A program made the position numbers and the translations under genes. The notes beneath the pieces were generated by a model. That model made no database searches and was not told where the DNA came from. It saw nothing but the letters and a program-made list of their open reading frames with translations. This document shows, piece after piece, positions 18,204-27,419 of a stretch of DNA of 64,000 bases (position 1 is its first letter; each line of letters starts with the position of its first letter). This stretch comes from a bacterium. Its GTDB lineage: Bacteria; Bacillota; Clostridia; Lachnospirales; Lachnospiraceae. The stretch is from the NCBI GenBank assembly GCA_030535455.1, contig JAUNJY010000017.1, forward strand, positions 1-64,000, in the 5' to 3' direction.

Positions 18204-19182
18204 TATCACCTCCAAGCATTCCTCTTATTACCGTTACCTTTGTATTTCTCATCGTTTTTTCATCTAGGAGGCCAAGACTAACAATGCTCTCCATCACTCT
18301 ATTTTGCATATGATATGCCGGTACTAACATCACACCTTCATTTGCATAAAGTGAAACAATGGTCTGTTCCACAATTTTTCTTGCATCATCCGAATCACAA
18401 AGCACTGCAAGAGAGAATGAACTATTGATATATTCTTCCTCTGGATGCGTCGGAATTCTTCTGTTATATCTCTTTTCAATTGCTCTAGTAAAATCGTTCT
18501 GCTCCTCAAGAGATAGCGCATTAAGATCAAAACATAATATACTCTGACATCCTAACTTCCTTAATCGATCCATCAAATCTGCCTTTATCAAAGATGGATA
18601 AGATAACGCAACAAAACACTCCCCGTAACTTCGATTCATTACAAAGGAATCCTCTCTCTCCGTTATCTCTGTAAAACATTCCTTTTTCCAATCCTTTTTT
18701 CCACGTACATAAGAAGCATAGGAAAACCGAATATCATTCAAACAATTACTACTGATTTGATTCATGACTTCATCCACAGACATAACTTTAAGTGACAAAG
18801 TAGTTGCTAAAACCTCTTCGTCACTTTTCATCTGTTGTCTTATTGCTTCATAAATTTCTCCGGTTTCCAAAAGGGTTAAGTGGCAGGTATCCCCGCCACT
18901 CTCTGCTCCTAAGTGCATTGTGATACGAACTCTGCCAGAAAGCTTTCTTAGAATTACCGCAAGATTGCCTACGTCTCCAGTAACTTCAAATACTTTCATC
19001 CAACGATGATTGGTAAGTCGAAACGTCCCTTCTGGATCAAATGAAATGATTCCTAATGAAAGATTTGTTTTCTTACTAACTGGAATCAGCATTTTATTGG
19101 CTTGTTCAATTCGGCGTTTTTTCTCTTTCTCAAGTCTTTTCTCTTCCTTTAAAATGGCTCTTTCGCCTGCACTTTTTTCCAT
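18175..19182 (-). CDS. VirB4 N-terminal-domain paralogue lacking the ATPase
   Basis: 335 aa. After a Lys/Glu-rich helix (1 to 34) the protein follows the VirB4 N-terminal plan (LGIISFDPEGTFRLTNHRWMKVFEVTGD ... SFVMNRSYGECFVALSYPSLIKADLMDRL ... NSSFSLAVLCDSDDARKIVEQ). The neighbour has the matching ESGIFELTDKRYSKLYMLSD ... SFVMNGQVGKVFFITEYPKSLESDLI. It ends before any Walker A. It is a complete gene with GGAGGGCAC before its ATG, not a visible fragment. I infer a structural partner of VirB4 derived by duplication or a split. Confidence 0.65.
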   Translation of the reverse strand: MEKSAGERAILKEEKRLEKEKKRRIEQANKMLIPVSKKTNLSLGIISFDPEGTFRLTNHRWMKVFEVTGDVGNLAVILRKLSGRVRITMHLGAESGGDTCHLTLLETGEIYEAIRQQMKSDEEVLATTLSLKVMSVDEVMNQISSNCLNDIRFSYASYVRGKKDWKKECFTEITEREDSFVMNRSYGECFVALSYPSLIKADLMDRLRKLGCQSILCFDLNALSLEEQNDFTRAIEKRYNRRIPTHPEEEYINSSFSLAVLCDSDDARKIVEQTIVSLYANEGVMLVPAYHMQNRVMESIVSLGLLDEKTMRNTKVTVIRGMLGGDNDADAKIKI

Positions 19183-19191
19183 GTGCCCTCC

Positions 19192-19413
19192 TTATGAATG
19201 GTTGAACCAGTTCTCGATTAACGTACTAATCTTTGTCTGGAAATTAGGAAGCAATGTTCCTGTTGCAAAGATATATAAAAGTCCTGCGATTCCCGCTGCT
19301 ACTGCAATGATGATAAACATTACAATCAGTTGGTCCGAACCTTCACGTTTCTCCATAAGTTTTGCTTTTGCCCCGATCACTGCCATATCAAGTTTCTGCA
19401 TGATATTTTTCAT
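19192..19413 (-). CDS. DUF6133-like small pilin-like protein
   Basis: 73 aa from ATG 19413 (AAGGAG eight bases upstream; an in-frame ATG at 19443 lacks a site). An amphipathic charged N-terminus (1 to 24, EKREGSDQ) is followed by one hydrophobic helix (about 28 to 50) and a short tail (LLPNFQTKISTLIENWF). This matches the small DUF6133-type membrane proteins common in Lachnospiraceae conjugative elements, and resembles a Flp-like pilin in size and layout. It is the first gene of unit T2, nine bases before the VirB4-N gene. Confidence 0.6.
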   Translation of the reverse strand: MKNIMQKLDMAVIGAKAKLMEKREGSDQLIVMFIIIAVAAGIAGLLYIFATGTLLPNFQTKISTLIENWFNHS

Positions 19414-19496
19414 TCGCTGTTTCTCCTTTTCTTTTATTTGCAAGGCTTTCGGCTTTTTTCATCTGTGAATGATGATCTGCTTTTGTGCCTTACATA

Positions 19497-19532
19497 AAGT
19501 ACTTGGGGCTTTAAGAAACTGATTGCAAAAAA
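19497..19532 (-). promoter_or_regulatory. Transfer-regulon element, copy 2 (unit T2)
   Basis: Minus strand TTTTTTGCAATCAG ... GCCCCAAGTACTT, exactly 36 bp as in copy 1. It lies 83 bases before the start of the DUF6133-like gene. Confidence 0.75.
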
Positions 19533-19537
19533 GACAT

Positions 19538-19574
19538 AAAAAAATCCTTCAGAAATTTTTATCTTTCTGAAGGA
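19538..19574 (-). terminator. Terminator of the DUF4297/SMC operon
   Basis: 11-bp stem TCCTTCAGAAA / TTTCTGAAGGA with an 8-base loop and a seven-T tract on the minus strand. Stem sequence and position relative to the 36-bp element are nearly the same as at 8167 to 8195. Confidence 0.85.
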
Positions 19575-19717
19575 CTGTTTGAATTTTATTCTGTTTTTAT
19601 TATGATACCATTCCCAACCCCTGAATCCCCTTGCCCAACTCCCAAGGGGACGAAAATCTATTCTTCTTACAAACAGGCCAGAAGAAAATTTTATTCTGGT
19701 TCTATAATTTTACCCAA

Positions 19718-21454
19718 CTATTTATCTGATGCATCTCTTTTCTTAAGTTCTTCTAACAATAATCCTCTATATACAGCAATATTATCCTTTTCCTTCTGAT
19801 AATCTTCTGTCTGTAGTAATCCTTTTTCCTTTGTAAACGATATTACCTTTCCTTTAATTTTTCTGTCATGAATTGAAGTAGTAGACAATATCAACTGTGA
19901 TTCAACAGGCTGATTCTTAGTTACGTAATCCCATATTGCATCAATCTTAGCCTCCGCTGGTTCTTGTTGGAATATTGCATCCATAACTATAGGTGCACAT
20001 ACGGTTTTAGAATGTTTTACGGCTGCTGAATATATTGCGAATATTTGCGCTAAAATTGCACATGGTAAGTCATTACCTCCACTTGAAAAACTTGGCTTAA
20101 ATTTTTTTAGATCTTTAGAGTCTATATCTGTTACATTCAAACTCTGTAGTGCAACACTTAATCTGGTCAAATAATCTTTCGTAATAAATGTACCTTTTCT
20201 TGAGATCGCTGATTGCCTCTTTGTTATGCTAGCTAACTGTTCATCAACATAAGTATATCTATTTCGAAGTTCTTTTTGTTCATTTTGCATATCTACTAAA
20301 ATACTCTTAGAGCCCTCTGCTACCACAACCTCTTGAAAAGTAACATTTTCTCTTTTTCGATTTAGTATTTCATTTATCTTTTCAATATAATCACTTGATT
20401 CCTTTAACACTTCTGATTGTTGTTGAATTTTCTTCTCTATTTTTTCTTTCTGTACAAAATAGTCCTGAATAACCTTTTCACATTGTTCAACTTCGGAATA
20501 TAAATGAAATTTATTCTCTACATTGTTCTGATGCACAGTTCCGCAAATCGGACATACAATTTCTTTTTCGGTTAATTCATTTTCTACAAAATCTGCATCA
20601 GCCAATAACTCATCATATACTAACTCGGCTGATGAATAGACTTCTTCCAGCTCTTTCATTTCATTGAAGCATTTAATCAATTCATCTTTAATTTCATTTT
20701 TCTTGACTAACTGTGCATTCAATTCATCTGTCAAACTTAATATGTCATCGGCAAAATCCTCTGTATTTAAATTTATATCAAGGTAATCTTTATACTTTTC
20801 TGTATGCTTTTTTATTACAGCCTCATAAGTTTTTAATTGTCTCTTATTATCTTTTTGTTCTCTATCATATTCTATCTTACTATCCAACAAATCATAGTAC
20901 TCTTTTGTTCTTACACCCATATGATATAACAGAATCTCTGATTTCCATGATCCTGAAAAAACATCACCAAAAGAATCCCATGATCCACTCCAGCCTTTAT
21001 CCTGGTCTATATAAAACGGCATAAATATTGCACCTGGATATGCATATACCGCATTTTCATCATCCTTTTTTATCGGCATCTTTAAATAAAACTCAAAAAA
21101 TTCCACATAAAACTTTTTGAGTTCTGAAATAGATGGGAAGAATTTTATTTCCTCACCATACTTAAGTAAAAATGAATCTCTATCTCTATATAGTTCATAT
21201 AAGTCTCCATTATATGTAAACGTTATAATAGTACTTATCTGTAATGAATTCCAGTTTGTTGTATACTTTTTTAATTTAGCACCCAGAGCATGGTATATTG
21301 ATTTCATTACAACTGATTTACCAGTTCTATTTATAGTATCACCCTCTGGATTATCACCTGTAATAACAGTGAGAGTATCATCAAATGTTATTGTTCTGGC
21401 TTCTTCATTTTTTTGTGATATTATTACAAGCTTTTTCAGAATTAATCTTTTCAA
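19718..21454 (-). CDS. Zinc-hook SMC/Rad50-like ATPase of a Lamassu/ABC-3C-like defence pair
   Basis: 578 aa. Walker A is in NRTGKS (about 42 to 47). Coiled-coil arms (about 190 to 290 and 315 to 420) flank a Rad50-type zinc hook CPIC (Cys301, Cys304). An ABC-signature-like FSSGGNDLP and Walker B APIVMDAIFQQEP follow near the C-terminus. SMC-like ATPases of this size pair with DUF4297 nucleases in Lamassu and the wider ABC-3C class, where they sense invading or replicating DNA and unleash the nuclease. The start is TTG at 21454 with AAGGAG eight bases upstream. It lies 87 bases after the nuclease gene. Confidence 0.7.
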   Translation of the reverse strand: MKRLILKKLVIISQKNEEARTITFDDTLTVITGDNPEGDTINRTGKSVVMKSIYHALGAKLKKYTTNWNSLQISTIITFTYNGDLYELYRDRDSFLLKYGEEIKFFPSISELKKFYVEFFEFYLKMPIKKDDENAVYAYPGAIFMPFYIDQDKGWSGSWDSFGDVFSGSWKSEILLYHMGVRTKEYYDLLDSKIEYDREQKDNKRQLKTYEAVIKKHTEKYKDYLDINLNTEDFADDILSLTDELNAQLVKKNEIKDELIKCFNEMKELEEVYSSAELVYDELLADADFVENELTEKEIVCPICGTVHQNNVENKFHLYSEVEQCEKVIQDYFVQKEKIEKKIQQQSEVLKESSDYIEKINEILNRKRENVTFQEVVVAEGSKSILVDMQNEQKELRNRYTYVDEQLASITKRQSAISRKGTFITKDYLTRLSVALQSLNVTDIDSKDLKKFKPSFSSGGNDLPCAILAQIFAIYSAAVKHSKTVCAPIVMDAIFQQEPAEAKIDAIWDYVTKNQPVESQLILSTTSIHDRKIKGKVISFTKEKGLLQTEDYQKEKDNIAVYRGLLLEELKKRDASDK

Positions 21455-21541
21455 TTTTCCCTCTCCTTAAATTTCTAATCACTTTCTTATATGCTATAAA
21501 TTTATTTTCTTCTCTCTTTTCCTCTATTGATCTAAGCTGTT

Positions 21542-22627
21542 TCAATCAAACATCTCCTTTACAATCATTGCATATAAATAGTACCTATTATAAATCAATG
21601 CCTCTGGCTCAATACTCAATTTATTATAGATATATTCCGTCCATTCTTTGCAATTATCGAAATCTTTTTCTCCCATTATGTTTTGAATTTTTTTAACGAT
21701 TTCTTGTAACCCGAGTGCCTCAATATTCATTCTTTCGATCTGATATTTTTTCCACTCTCTATGAATTTTATTAACTTCTAATGGTTTAAATCCATCTGTA
21801 ATTAGACTTAAATGAATCTGATTCCATAAGTCATCAGGCATCTCCACCTTCAACCTGCTAATCCATTGCAGAAATTCAGTTTTTGATATCGCTTTGCTTT
21901 TCATTAACTCTTCAACACATCCAGTTGATTTTTCAACATTATTTATTCTTCTAATTTCACCCAATATTGTATTGTATATTGAACGTGTTCTTTCAATTGT
22001 ACTAGGGATATTCATATCTTCAAGTTTTCTAATCATTCTCCCCATAACGGTATCATCATAGGATACTAAGTCAAGGTCTGCTACATCAAAATAAATTACA
22101 CTTAGACATTCGTCATTACAATTATTCTTCTTATTACAAGCTTTACACATATCAGCCTTTAACTTCTTGATATTAGTATCATTTATCTCATTCAAAGTAA
22201 TTTTACTTCTATTTTTACTTTCGGTATCGTCTTGGAACTTCCCAAAATCAAAACTTTTATTAGAGACTAAATGAATTCCCCTTGTATCATCTTCAAACTT
22301 AACAAATTCATCTATCATCTTTTGAATAATGGACATTTTTTCTGGATACTTACTCCCATTTTTAGTAATAAATGATGATGTAATATATCTACTGTCTTTT
22401 GCATCGGTCTTTATCTGAAAGAACTCTATATATTCTTCATTCTCAAGTCTGTTTAATACAATTACATCATCATGGAATTCCATAAACAATGCAAAATCTA
22501 AATTAGATTCTAATACCTTAAGCATATAATCAAATGCCCAAACTTGTTGAAATGTAAAACGGTTTGAAGAACGTGCTCCTGCATTTTCACGCTCCGGAAC
22601 ACTTAGTAGTTTTTTGGTTAAATCCAT
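21542..22627 (-). CDS. DUF4297 (Cap4-like) dsDNA nuclease, defence effector
   Basis: 361 aa from ATG 22627, preceded by GAGG and an A-rich spacer; an earlier in-frame ATG exists at 22669. The N-terminal 100 residues match the DUF4297/Cap4 restriction-like nuclease: NAGARSSNRFTFQQVWAFDYMLKVLE, then FALFMEFHDDVIVLN and EFFQIKTD carrying the acidic and QxK residues. A cysteine group (CKACNKKNNCNDEC, about 178 to 190) may bind zinc. The C-terminal half is helical and unrecognised, probably the contact to the SMC partner. It is first in a two-gene operon with the ATPase. Confidence 0.7.
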   Translation of the reverse strand: MDLTKKLLSVPERENAGARSSNRFTFQQVWAFDYMLKVLESNLDFALFMEFHDDVIVLNRLENEEYIEFFQIKTDAKDSRYITSSFITKNGSKYPEKMSIIQKMIDEFVKFEDDTRGIHLVSNKSFDFGKFQDDTESKNRSKITLNEINDTNIKKLKADMCKACNKKNNCNDECLSVIYFDVADLDLVSYDDTVMGRMIRKLEDMNIPSTIERTRSIYNTILGEIRRINNVEKSTGCVEELMKSKAISKTEFLQWISRLKVEMPDDLWNQIHLSLITDGFKPLEVNKIHREWKKYQIERMNIEALGLQEIVKKIQNIMGEKDFDNCKEWTEYIYNKLSIEPEALIYNRYYLYAMIVKEMFD

Positions 22628-22781
22628 CTTTTTCCTCTCACCTCCTGATAATCTACATTGTATCATCATCCCCTGTAGATTAAAAGCAGATAAATCTTCT
22701 TATATATACAATTTAAACGCAAAAGCATAGACATAATACATCTCCGCATTACTGTATTGTTTCTAATAACTTTATAAATAA

Positions 22782-22809
22782 GGAACAGTAATCATCTGAC
22801 TACTGTTCC
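22782..22809 (-). terminator. Hairpin ending transfer unit T3
   Basis: 9-bp perfect stem GGAACAGTA / TACTGTTCC with a 10-base loop, directly after the stop at 22815 on the minus strand. The following tract is only moderately T-rich, so efficiency is uncertain. Confidence 0.6.
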
Positions 22810-22814
22810 CTCCC

Positions 22815-23207
22815 TTATCTATGCCTTCTTAGTACATTGACTTGCTCCTGTGATTCTTGCATGTTACCTGGCATCTTACCCACCACTTCCAAATCTGGTA
22901 TCTTCCTATGCAACTCTTTCACAAATTCCATTGCCATTTTATTCTCTATAATATCTTGATAGTAGTGTAATATATCCAGATCCATATATTTTCCTATTAC
23001 TATATCCGTCTCCGAATAATCCTCTGAATGATTTCGATCCTCTATCCGTATACCGATTGCCTTAATACCATGCATTCTTTCTTCTGGTATCCTATTCCAA
23101 ATATGAATTGCTTCTTCTACTGTTCTAATATTCTCATGTGATTCCCCTAGATTATGAAACTCACTGCACTCATTTACGGTTAATGTTACTTTGATTTTAT
23201 GCTCCAT
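22815..23207 (-). CDS. Hypothetical protein, last gene of unit T3
   Basis: 130 aa, soluble and charged, rich in His and Glu. I do not recognise the family. It has a central segment of the type EAIHIWNRIPEERMHGIKAIGIRIED and a basic C-terminus (LRRHR). Such short alpha-beta proteins are common accessory genes of clostridial conjugative elements. It follows the adhesin-like gene by 14 bases. Confidence 0.55.
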   Translation of the reverse strand: MEHKIKVTLTVNECSEFHNLGESHENIRTVEEAIHIWNRIPEERMHGIKAIGIRIEDRNHSEDYSETDIVIGKYMDLDILHYYQDIIENKMAMEFVKELHRKIPDLEVVGKMPGNMQESQEQVNVLRRHR

Positions 23208-23221
23208 TTTATTTTACCTTT

Positions 23222-24910
23222 CTATTTATACGAACTTCTATTAATACTTGTATGAAACCAGCTTAGTAAACTATACTGACTAGTCAGTTTCTTTGTTGTT
23301 CTATTTCCTGCAAAATCCACCACAATAATTTCATAATAACTGGCTCCTTTCTCATCAGCATTTATCTCATATTGCATATCAAAATAACTATGTGTGTTCG
23401 ATATATTAAATACTATTTTAGTACTATCTGAATAAATTACCGTTCTGTTTCCCCCCGAAACACGATACAAGATTACACTTCTAATTCCCGATGTTACATT
23501 CGGACTATTTACACTTCTTGTAGCCTCATCATCTATATGCTGCCTAATAGTATTATCCTGACAATACCCTGATACCGTAACACCATTAATAACCTCCGTT
23601 ACTTCGTTTCCATCTAGTCCAGGTGATGTAACATCATATTTTGTAGTCACTTGAGAACTACTTGTATGCCCTACGTTATCAGTAGCAATAATGTACCAAG
23701 TGTGTATTCCCTCATACTTTGCTGCAACTGTGTATTGTGCTGATGCAGTTCCACTAGCAACTACAGTTCCTGTATCATCCTTTATTACAACAGATGTAAG
23801 ACCCGAACCTGAATACGTTGTTCCACTCAAATAATCGGTTGCTGTAACACTGATTACCGGTGCAACATTGGTCCAATCCGTATTTGTATTCTGCACTCCA
23901 CTTAATACAGAACTGGAATGATCGAGGTAAATCGTTGCTGATGTCTTTGTTGTGGTATTCCCTGCTTTATCTGTAATCGTAAGCTTATAATAAAATACTC
24001 CTTCTGAGTACTCTGTATAACTTCCCGATACACGACTTGTTGTCCCATTGTAAGACCATGTCTTTATGGTGCTCCATGTGCGAGTCACATAAGAATATCT
24101 CTCTAATACTATCGAGGATAAACCTGTCCCTTGATCTTGAGCATTAAATGTTACTGTTCCATTTTCTGCACTCCACTGGTTCGGTGTAGCAACAAAATCG
24201 CCACTACTTGGGGCAGTTTCATCCTTCCAATTTGCCTTCATCGTTACCGTTCCACCATCCTGATCATGAGTATACTTCTGACCTGGATTGTAATCCCCCC
24301 CTATACTAGCAATCCAATATTTAAAGGTATATCCAACCCGGGTTGGCTTCTTATTTGGCAGTGAAAGTTGTTGCCCTTCTGTTTTTTTCTGATCGGCAGG
24401 AGCACCACTTCCTCCATTCGCATTATAATGAACGGTATGTATCTTAGGACGTATTTTCACAGCAGAAACATACGTAAGATACCCTCCCTCTCTTCGCCAG
24501 ATTCCATTTCCACTATCATAGTATCCCAACTCATTAAGTGCAGCTTTTGCATCCGAAACAGATAAATTATAGCCTCCGTTTGCATTCATGGTTGCAATTG
24601 CATTTTCTAAGGAATTGCCTAGCCTTGGATTCTGTGTATTTAATACCGTTTGATCAGAAGGACTAGTAAACGTATGACTAGTGGTATTTCCAAAGGAACT
24701 TAGTGGCCGCAATGTGGTAACTTTTAGTTCAATCGCATCTGCTCCTGCATCATAAATATAGGAAAAGGTATACACATTTGTCCCACCAGTATTTCCTTGA
24801 TCAGTATCACCTGTATCCCCAACTCCATCTGCCAATACTGGAATACTCCACATTATCGACATTGCCATAACCATAAAACAACATAGTAAAAGTTTCTTCA
24901 TAAAACCCAT
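23222..24910 (-). CDS. Secreted surface protein with InlB-type repeat and Ig-like domains
   Basis: 562 aa. A signal peptide (about 1 to 27, cleavage near VLADG) is followed by a beta-rich region. One Listeria-Bacteroides (InlB B) repeat follows at about 155 to 225 (VHYNANGGSGAP ... VGYTFKYW ... VTMKANWK). Then come at least three Ig-like modules, seen as repeated DKAGNTTTK / DNVGHTSS / DFAGNRTTK motifs. There is no LPxTG or C-terminal membrane anchor. It is encoded in a pilus-gene unit (second CpaF, prepilin peptidase), so I infer a pilus-associated or mating-contact adhesin. Confidence 0.75.
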   Translation of the reverse strand: MGFMKKLLLCCFMVMAMSIMWSIPVLADGVGDTGDTDQGNTGGTNVYTFSYIYDAGADAIELKVTTLRPLSSFGNTTSHTFTSPSDQTVLNTQNPRLGNSLENAIATMNANGGYNLSVSDAKAALNELGYYDSGNGIWRREGGYLTYVSAVKIRPKIHTVHYNANGGSGAPADQKKTEGQQLSLPNKKPTRVGYTFKYWIASIGGDYNPGQKYTHDQDGGTVTMKANWKDETAPSSGDFVATPNQWSAENGTVTFNAQDQGTGLSSIVLERYSYVTRTWSTIKTWSYNGTTSRVSGSYTEYSEGVFYYKLTITDKAGNTTTKTSATIYLDHSSSVLSGVQNTNTDWTNVAPVISVTATDYLSGTTYSGSGLTSVVIKDDTGTVVASGTASAQYTVAAKYEGIHTWYIIATDNVGHTSSSQVTTKYDVTSPGLDGNEVTEVINGVTVSGYCQDNTIRQHIDDEATRSVNSPNVTSGIRSVILYRVSGGNRTVIYSDSTKIVFNISNTHSYFDMQYEINADEKGASYYEIIVVDFAGNRTTKKLTSQYSLLSWFHTSINRSSYK

Positions 24911-24911
24911 C

Positions 24912-25676
24912 TTATCCCTCCTCTCTGCTCTCCCAATGATTAATGGCTACCTGTAAGAAAATACTTTGTGTTGCTGTCTGATCCCCTTTTTTGTATTTCG
25001 TAATTGCTGTAAAAGAATCAGGAATCATAACACCTTCTTCATTCTCGGCTATCTGATAATACACCTTAGCTTCCAAAACGTTGTCGTAATCCACACCATC
25101 TAGCATATTATTCAAAACACTACACCGCTCATTAAGTACATAGAGTTTCTGCTTTGTCATTTCATAAGTATTCGTATCAAAAGACACATCATCCAAACTT
25201 CCATCGATTCCATTTTTCAGAAGTAATGCTTCATAGAGTTCCCAGCCATTTTTATTGGTATAGGCAAGATCAAAGGCCTCTTCAAAAGTCCTACTCTCAA
25301 TTTTTTCATCTTGAAATCCTTTCCCTAAAAGTGCATTAGAGTAATCAACCGTCACATCCTGCCCATTACCTATATCAAGATCAGCAACAACATATGTATC
25401 ATAATTCGTATTAGATTTTCCATCCGACTCTTCCACGGTTGTTCGTACTACTTTTTCTACCGTTACATATTCTGCATTTTCAAACGCGACTTTCCCCTCT
25501 TCCGAAATTACTCCAATCAACATTTCATCCTTGCTGATGTCCGTGTCCACTGTTTGCTTCACCTTCTCCCTCCTACTACATGTTGTTAATTCACCGTTAT
25601 TGAATTTCCACACAACTATAATAGCTGTTGCAATAACGATTGGAATTGTAATCATTACTATATTGTTCCTTGTCAT
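24912..25676 (-). CDS. Single-pass membrane protein of unit T3
   Basis: 254 aa. One N-terminal membrane helix (about 5 to 24) is followed by an extracytoplasmic, acidic, mixed alpha-beta part. I recognise no family. The anchor-plus-external-domain shape and the position directly before the adhesin gene (one base apart) suggest an assembly factor or pilus-anchoring protein of the transfer apparatus. The start has AAGGATGAGAGC upstream. Confidence 0.5.
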   Translation of the reverse strand: MTRNNIVMITIPIVIATAIIVVWKFNNGELTTCSRREKVKQTVDTDISKDEMLIGVISEEGKVAFENAEYVTVEKVVRTTVEESDGKSNTNYDTYVVADLDIGNGQDVTVDYSNALLGKGFQDEKIESRTFEEAFDLAYTNKNGWELYEALLLKNGIDGSLDDVSFDTNTYEMTKQKLYVLNERCSVLNNMLDGVDYDNVLEAKVYYQIAENEEGVMIPDSFTAITKYKKGDQTATQSIFLQVAINHWESREEG

Positions 25677-25693
25677 GCTCTCATCCTTTCCTA

Positions 25694-25759
25694 CTAACTT
25701 TCTCCGGTTACCATTACGATTCCTCTAACTATAATTACAATAAACGCTACACCCACCAT
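25694..25759 (-). CDS. Possible 21-aa single-helix membrane peptide
   Basis: A 21-codon open frame (MVGVAFIVIIVRGIVMVTGES) begins with ATG six bases after AGGTGA. It lies 10 bases downstream of the 549-aa gene and 17 bases upstream of the next start codon. It fills most of the only gap in the unit. Nearly all residues are hydrophobic, so it could be a true micro-membrane protein. There is no homology evidence. Confidence 0.35.
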   Translation of the reverse strand: MVGVAFIVIIVRGIVMVTGES

Positions 25760-25769
25760 TTTTCTTCAC

Positions 25770-27419
25770 CTACTGATTCATCTCTTCTTTGTAAAATATA
25801 TCTGCTCCATTGCTACGAAATCCAAGTCTTTTGATACAAGCCTCTTTCGTAGAATAATCATATAATGCTTGTCTAATGTTAGTTCCCGCATATAATGCTT
25901 CATCTACAATTTCTTTGTCCTGATTTAAGATTTGAATTACAATCTGCATCAGTCCTTGATTTACTCCTACAGGATATGCTGGGATTCCAAATGTCTGTGG
26001 CAAACATCCCACTCCACCATAAGGTAGTACAGGCGCTACGGTCTCGATCTGTGTTTTCTGTTCTTTCTTATCCAAGTGCTCTTCACAAATGTCTTTCGTA
26101 TTAAACGCTCTAATTTGATTAACTAATTTCTGTACTTCTTCTTTTGCCTGTTCATATACCATGTGATGACGAATAATCAACTCCAGATCCTCCAGATACC
26201 CTTCACTCTTATCGTGAATAATATTTGTAATTACAGTCTCTTCCTCATCCCCACATTCTAAATCGTAACTCTCCATATAACTCTGATATTGGTCTGCTAA
26301 CATTAGTGCCCTATAATACGCTTCTTTTTCTTCTTTCTCTAATTCAAACATTCGTATAACCAACCTGTTATAATATGTCTTAAATTGGAGATATTCTTGT
26401 ACTGTTAGTGTCACACCAATATGCGTCTGAAAACAATGGGATACAAAATCAAAGTACATCCAAAGTCCTTCTTTTTCCTTCTCCGTAAATCGTTTCAATA
26501 CATACTGCTCCGTTAACAACTCGACTGACATAAACTGTAGAAACTCTTCACTTGCTTCCGTCAGCTCTAGCAGTGACTGATCATGATTATCATAGGATGT
26601 CTTTCCAACATTTTTGATTGATCCAAAATAGATATTGTTTCTCCTCTTAAGTAACGAATATTCCGGCATATCTTTACAAGGAATCATTTCTGTAAATGTA
26701 AGACTCTTATCATAAAAAGGGATTTCCACACACTTCGTCTTGGATTGTTCCTTCTGCACATTTATTAATCGTTCGTCTACTATTCTCTTTTCCCTTGCCT
26801 TAGTAATTCTCTTGACTATACGATCTATTACCTTTGAGAATTTAAATCTTCGCTCCTCCATTTCCTTCCTAGATGACCTAGTTTTCTTCTTTATTGATAC
26901 TGAACTACTCTCTTCAACTGGATATTCTTCCTCTATTACAGGCATACGTTCAATCAGTTTCTCTAGTCGTTCCACTTCTGTATGAAGTGCTCCAAGTAAT
27001 GCTCTGTTCTTTATTAATACCAGTTCGATTTTCTCTTTCTGATACTCATCGGCAGTCATAGAATTGACCTCAGTAAGATGAATGATATTATTCACTTTCG
27101 TTGCCAGTGCCTTATATTCCTTAATTAGCTCACGATACGATCTTGGATTAAACTCTGTTTCCCTTCTCTCCACCAGAACCTTTATTCTTATATAAGAAAT
27201 GGTAGCCTCTGTTAGCTTAGCGATAGAGACACCATCTTTTACAGCAAATATCCCATTATATTTTATAAGTTCTAGTTGTAGATCACATTTACTCATTCTT
27301 CTTTGTAGAATAAGAAGAGTATCACTATCCTTAACCAACGCACGCTCTCCTGGAACAAAATTCATCACTGCTGCCAGTTGTGGTATCATCTTTTCTAATA
27401 TTGTAATTTCTTCGTTCAT
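25770..27419 (-). CDS. Large cytoplasmic protein of unit T3, unrecognised
   Basis: 549 aa from ATG 27419 (GGAGG eight bases upstream), overlapping the prepilin peptidase stop by 4 bases. It is mostly alpha-helical with charged, coiled-coil-like stretches (about 100 to 165 and 360 to 440) and a basic patch KKKTRSSRKEMEERR near 180. There is no membrane segment and no nucleotide-binding motif. It may be an accessory of the second CpaF ATPase or a relaxosome or pilus factor. Function cannot be stated. Confidence 0.5.
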   Translation of the reverse strand: MNEEITILEKMIPQLAAVMNFVPGERALVKDSDTLLILQRRMSKCDLQLELIKYNGIFAVKDGVSIAKLTEATISYIRIKVLVERRETEFNPRSYRELIKEYKALATKVNNIIHLTEVNSMTADEYQKEKIELVLIKNRALLGALHTEVERLEKLIERMPVIEEEYPVEESSSVSIKKKTRSSRKEMEERRFKFSKVIDRIVKRITKAREKRIVDERLINVQKEQSKTKCVEIPFYDKSLTFTEMIPCKDMPEYSLLKRRNNIYFGSIKNVGKTSYDNHDQSLLELTEASEEFLQFMSVELLTEQYVLKRFTEKEKEGLWMYFDFVSHCFQTHIGVTLTVQEYLQFKTYYNRLVIRMFELEKEEKEAYYRALMLADQYQSYMESYDLECGDEEETVITNIIHDKSEGYLEDLELIIRHHMVYEQAKEEVQKLVNQIRAFNTKDICEEHLDKKEQKTQIETVAPVLPYGGVGCLPQTFGIPAYPVGVNQGLMQIVIQILNQDKEIVDEALYAGTNIRQALYDYSTKEACIKRLGFRSNGADIFYKEEMNQ

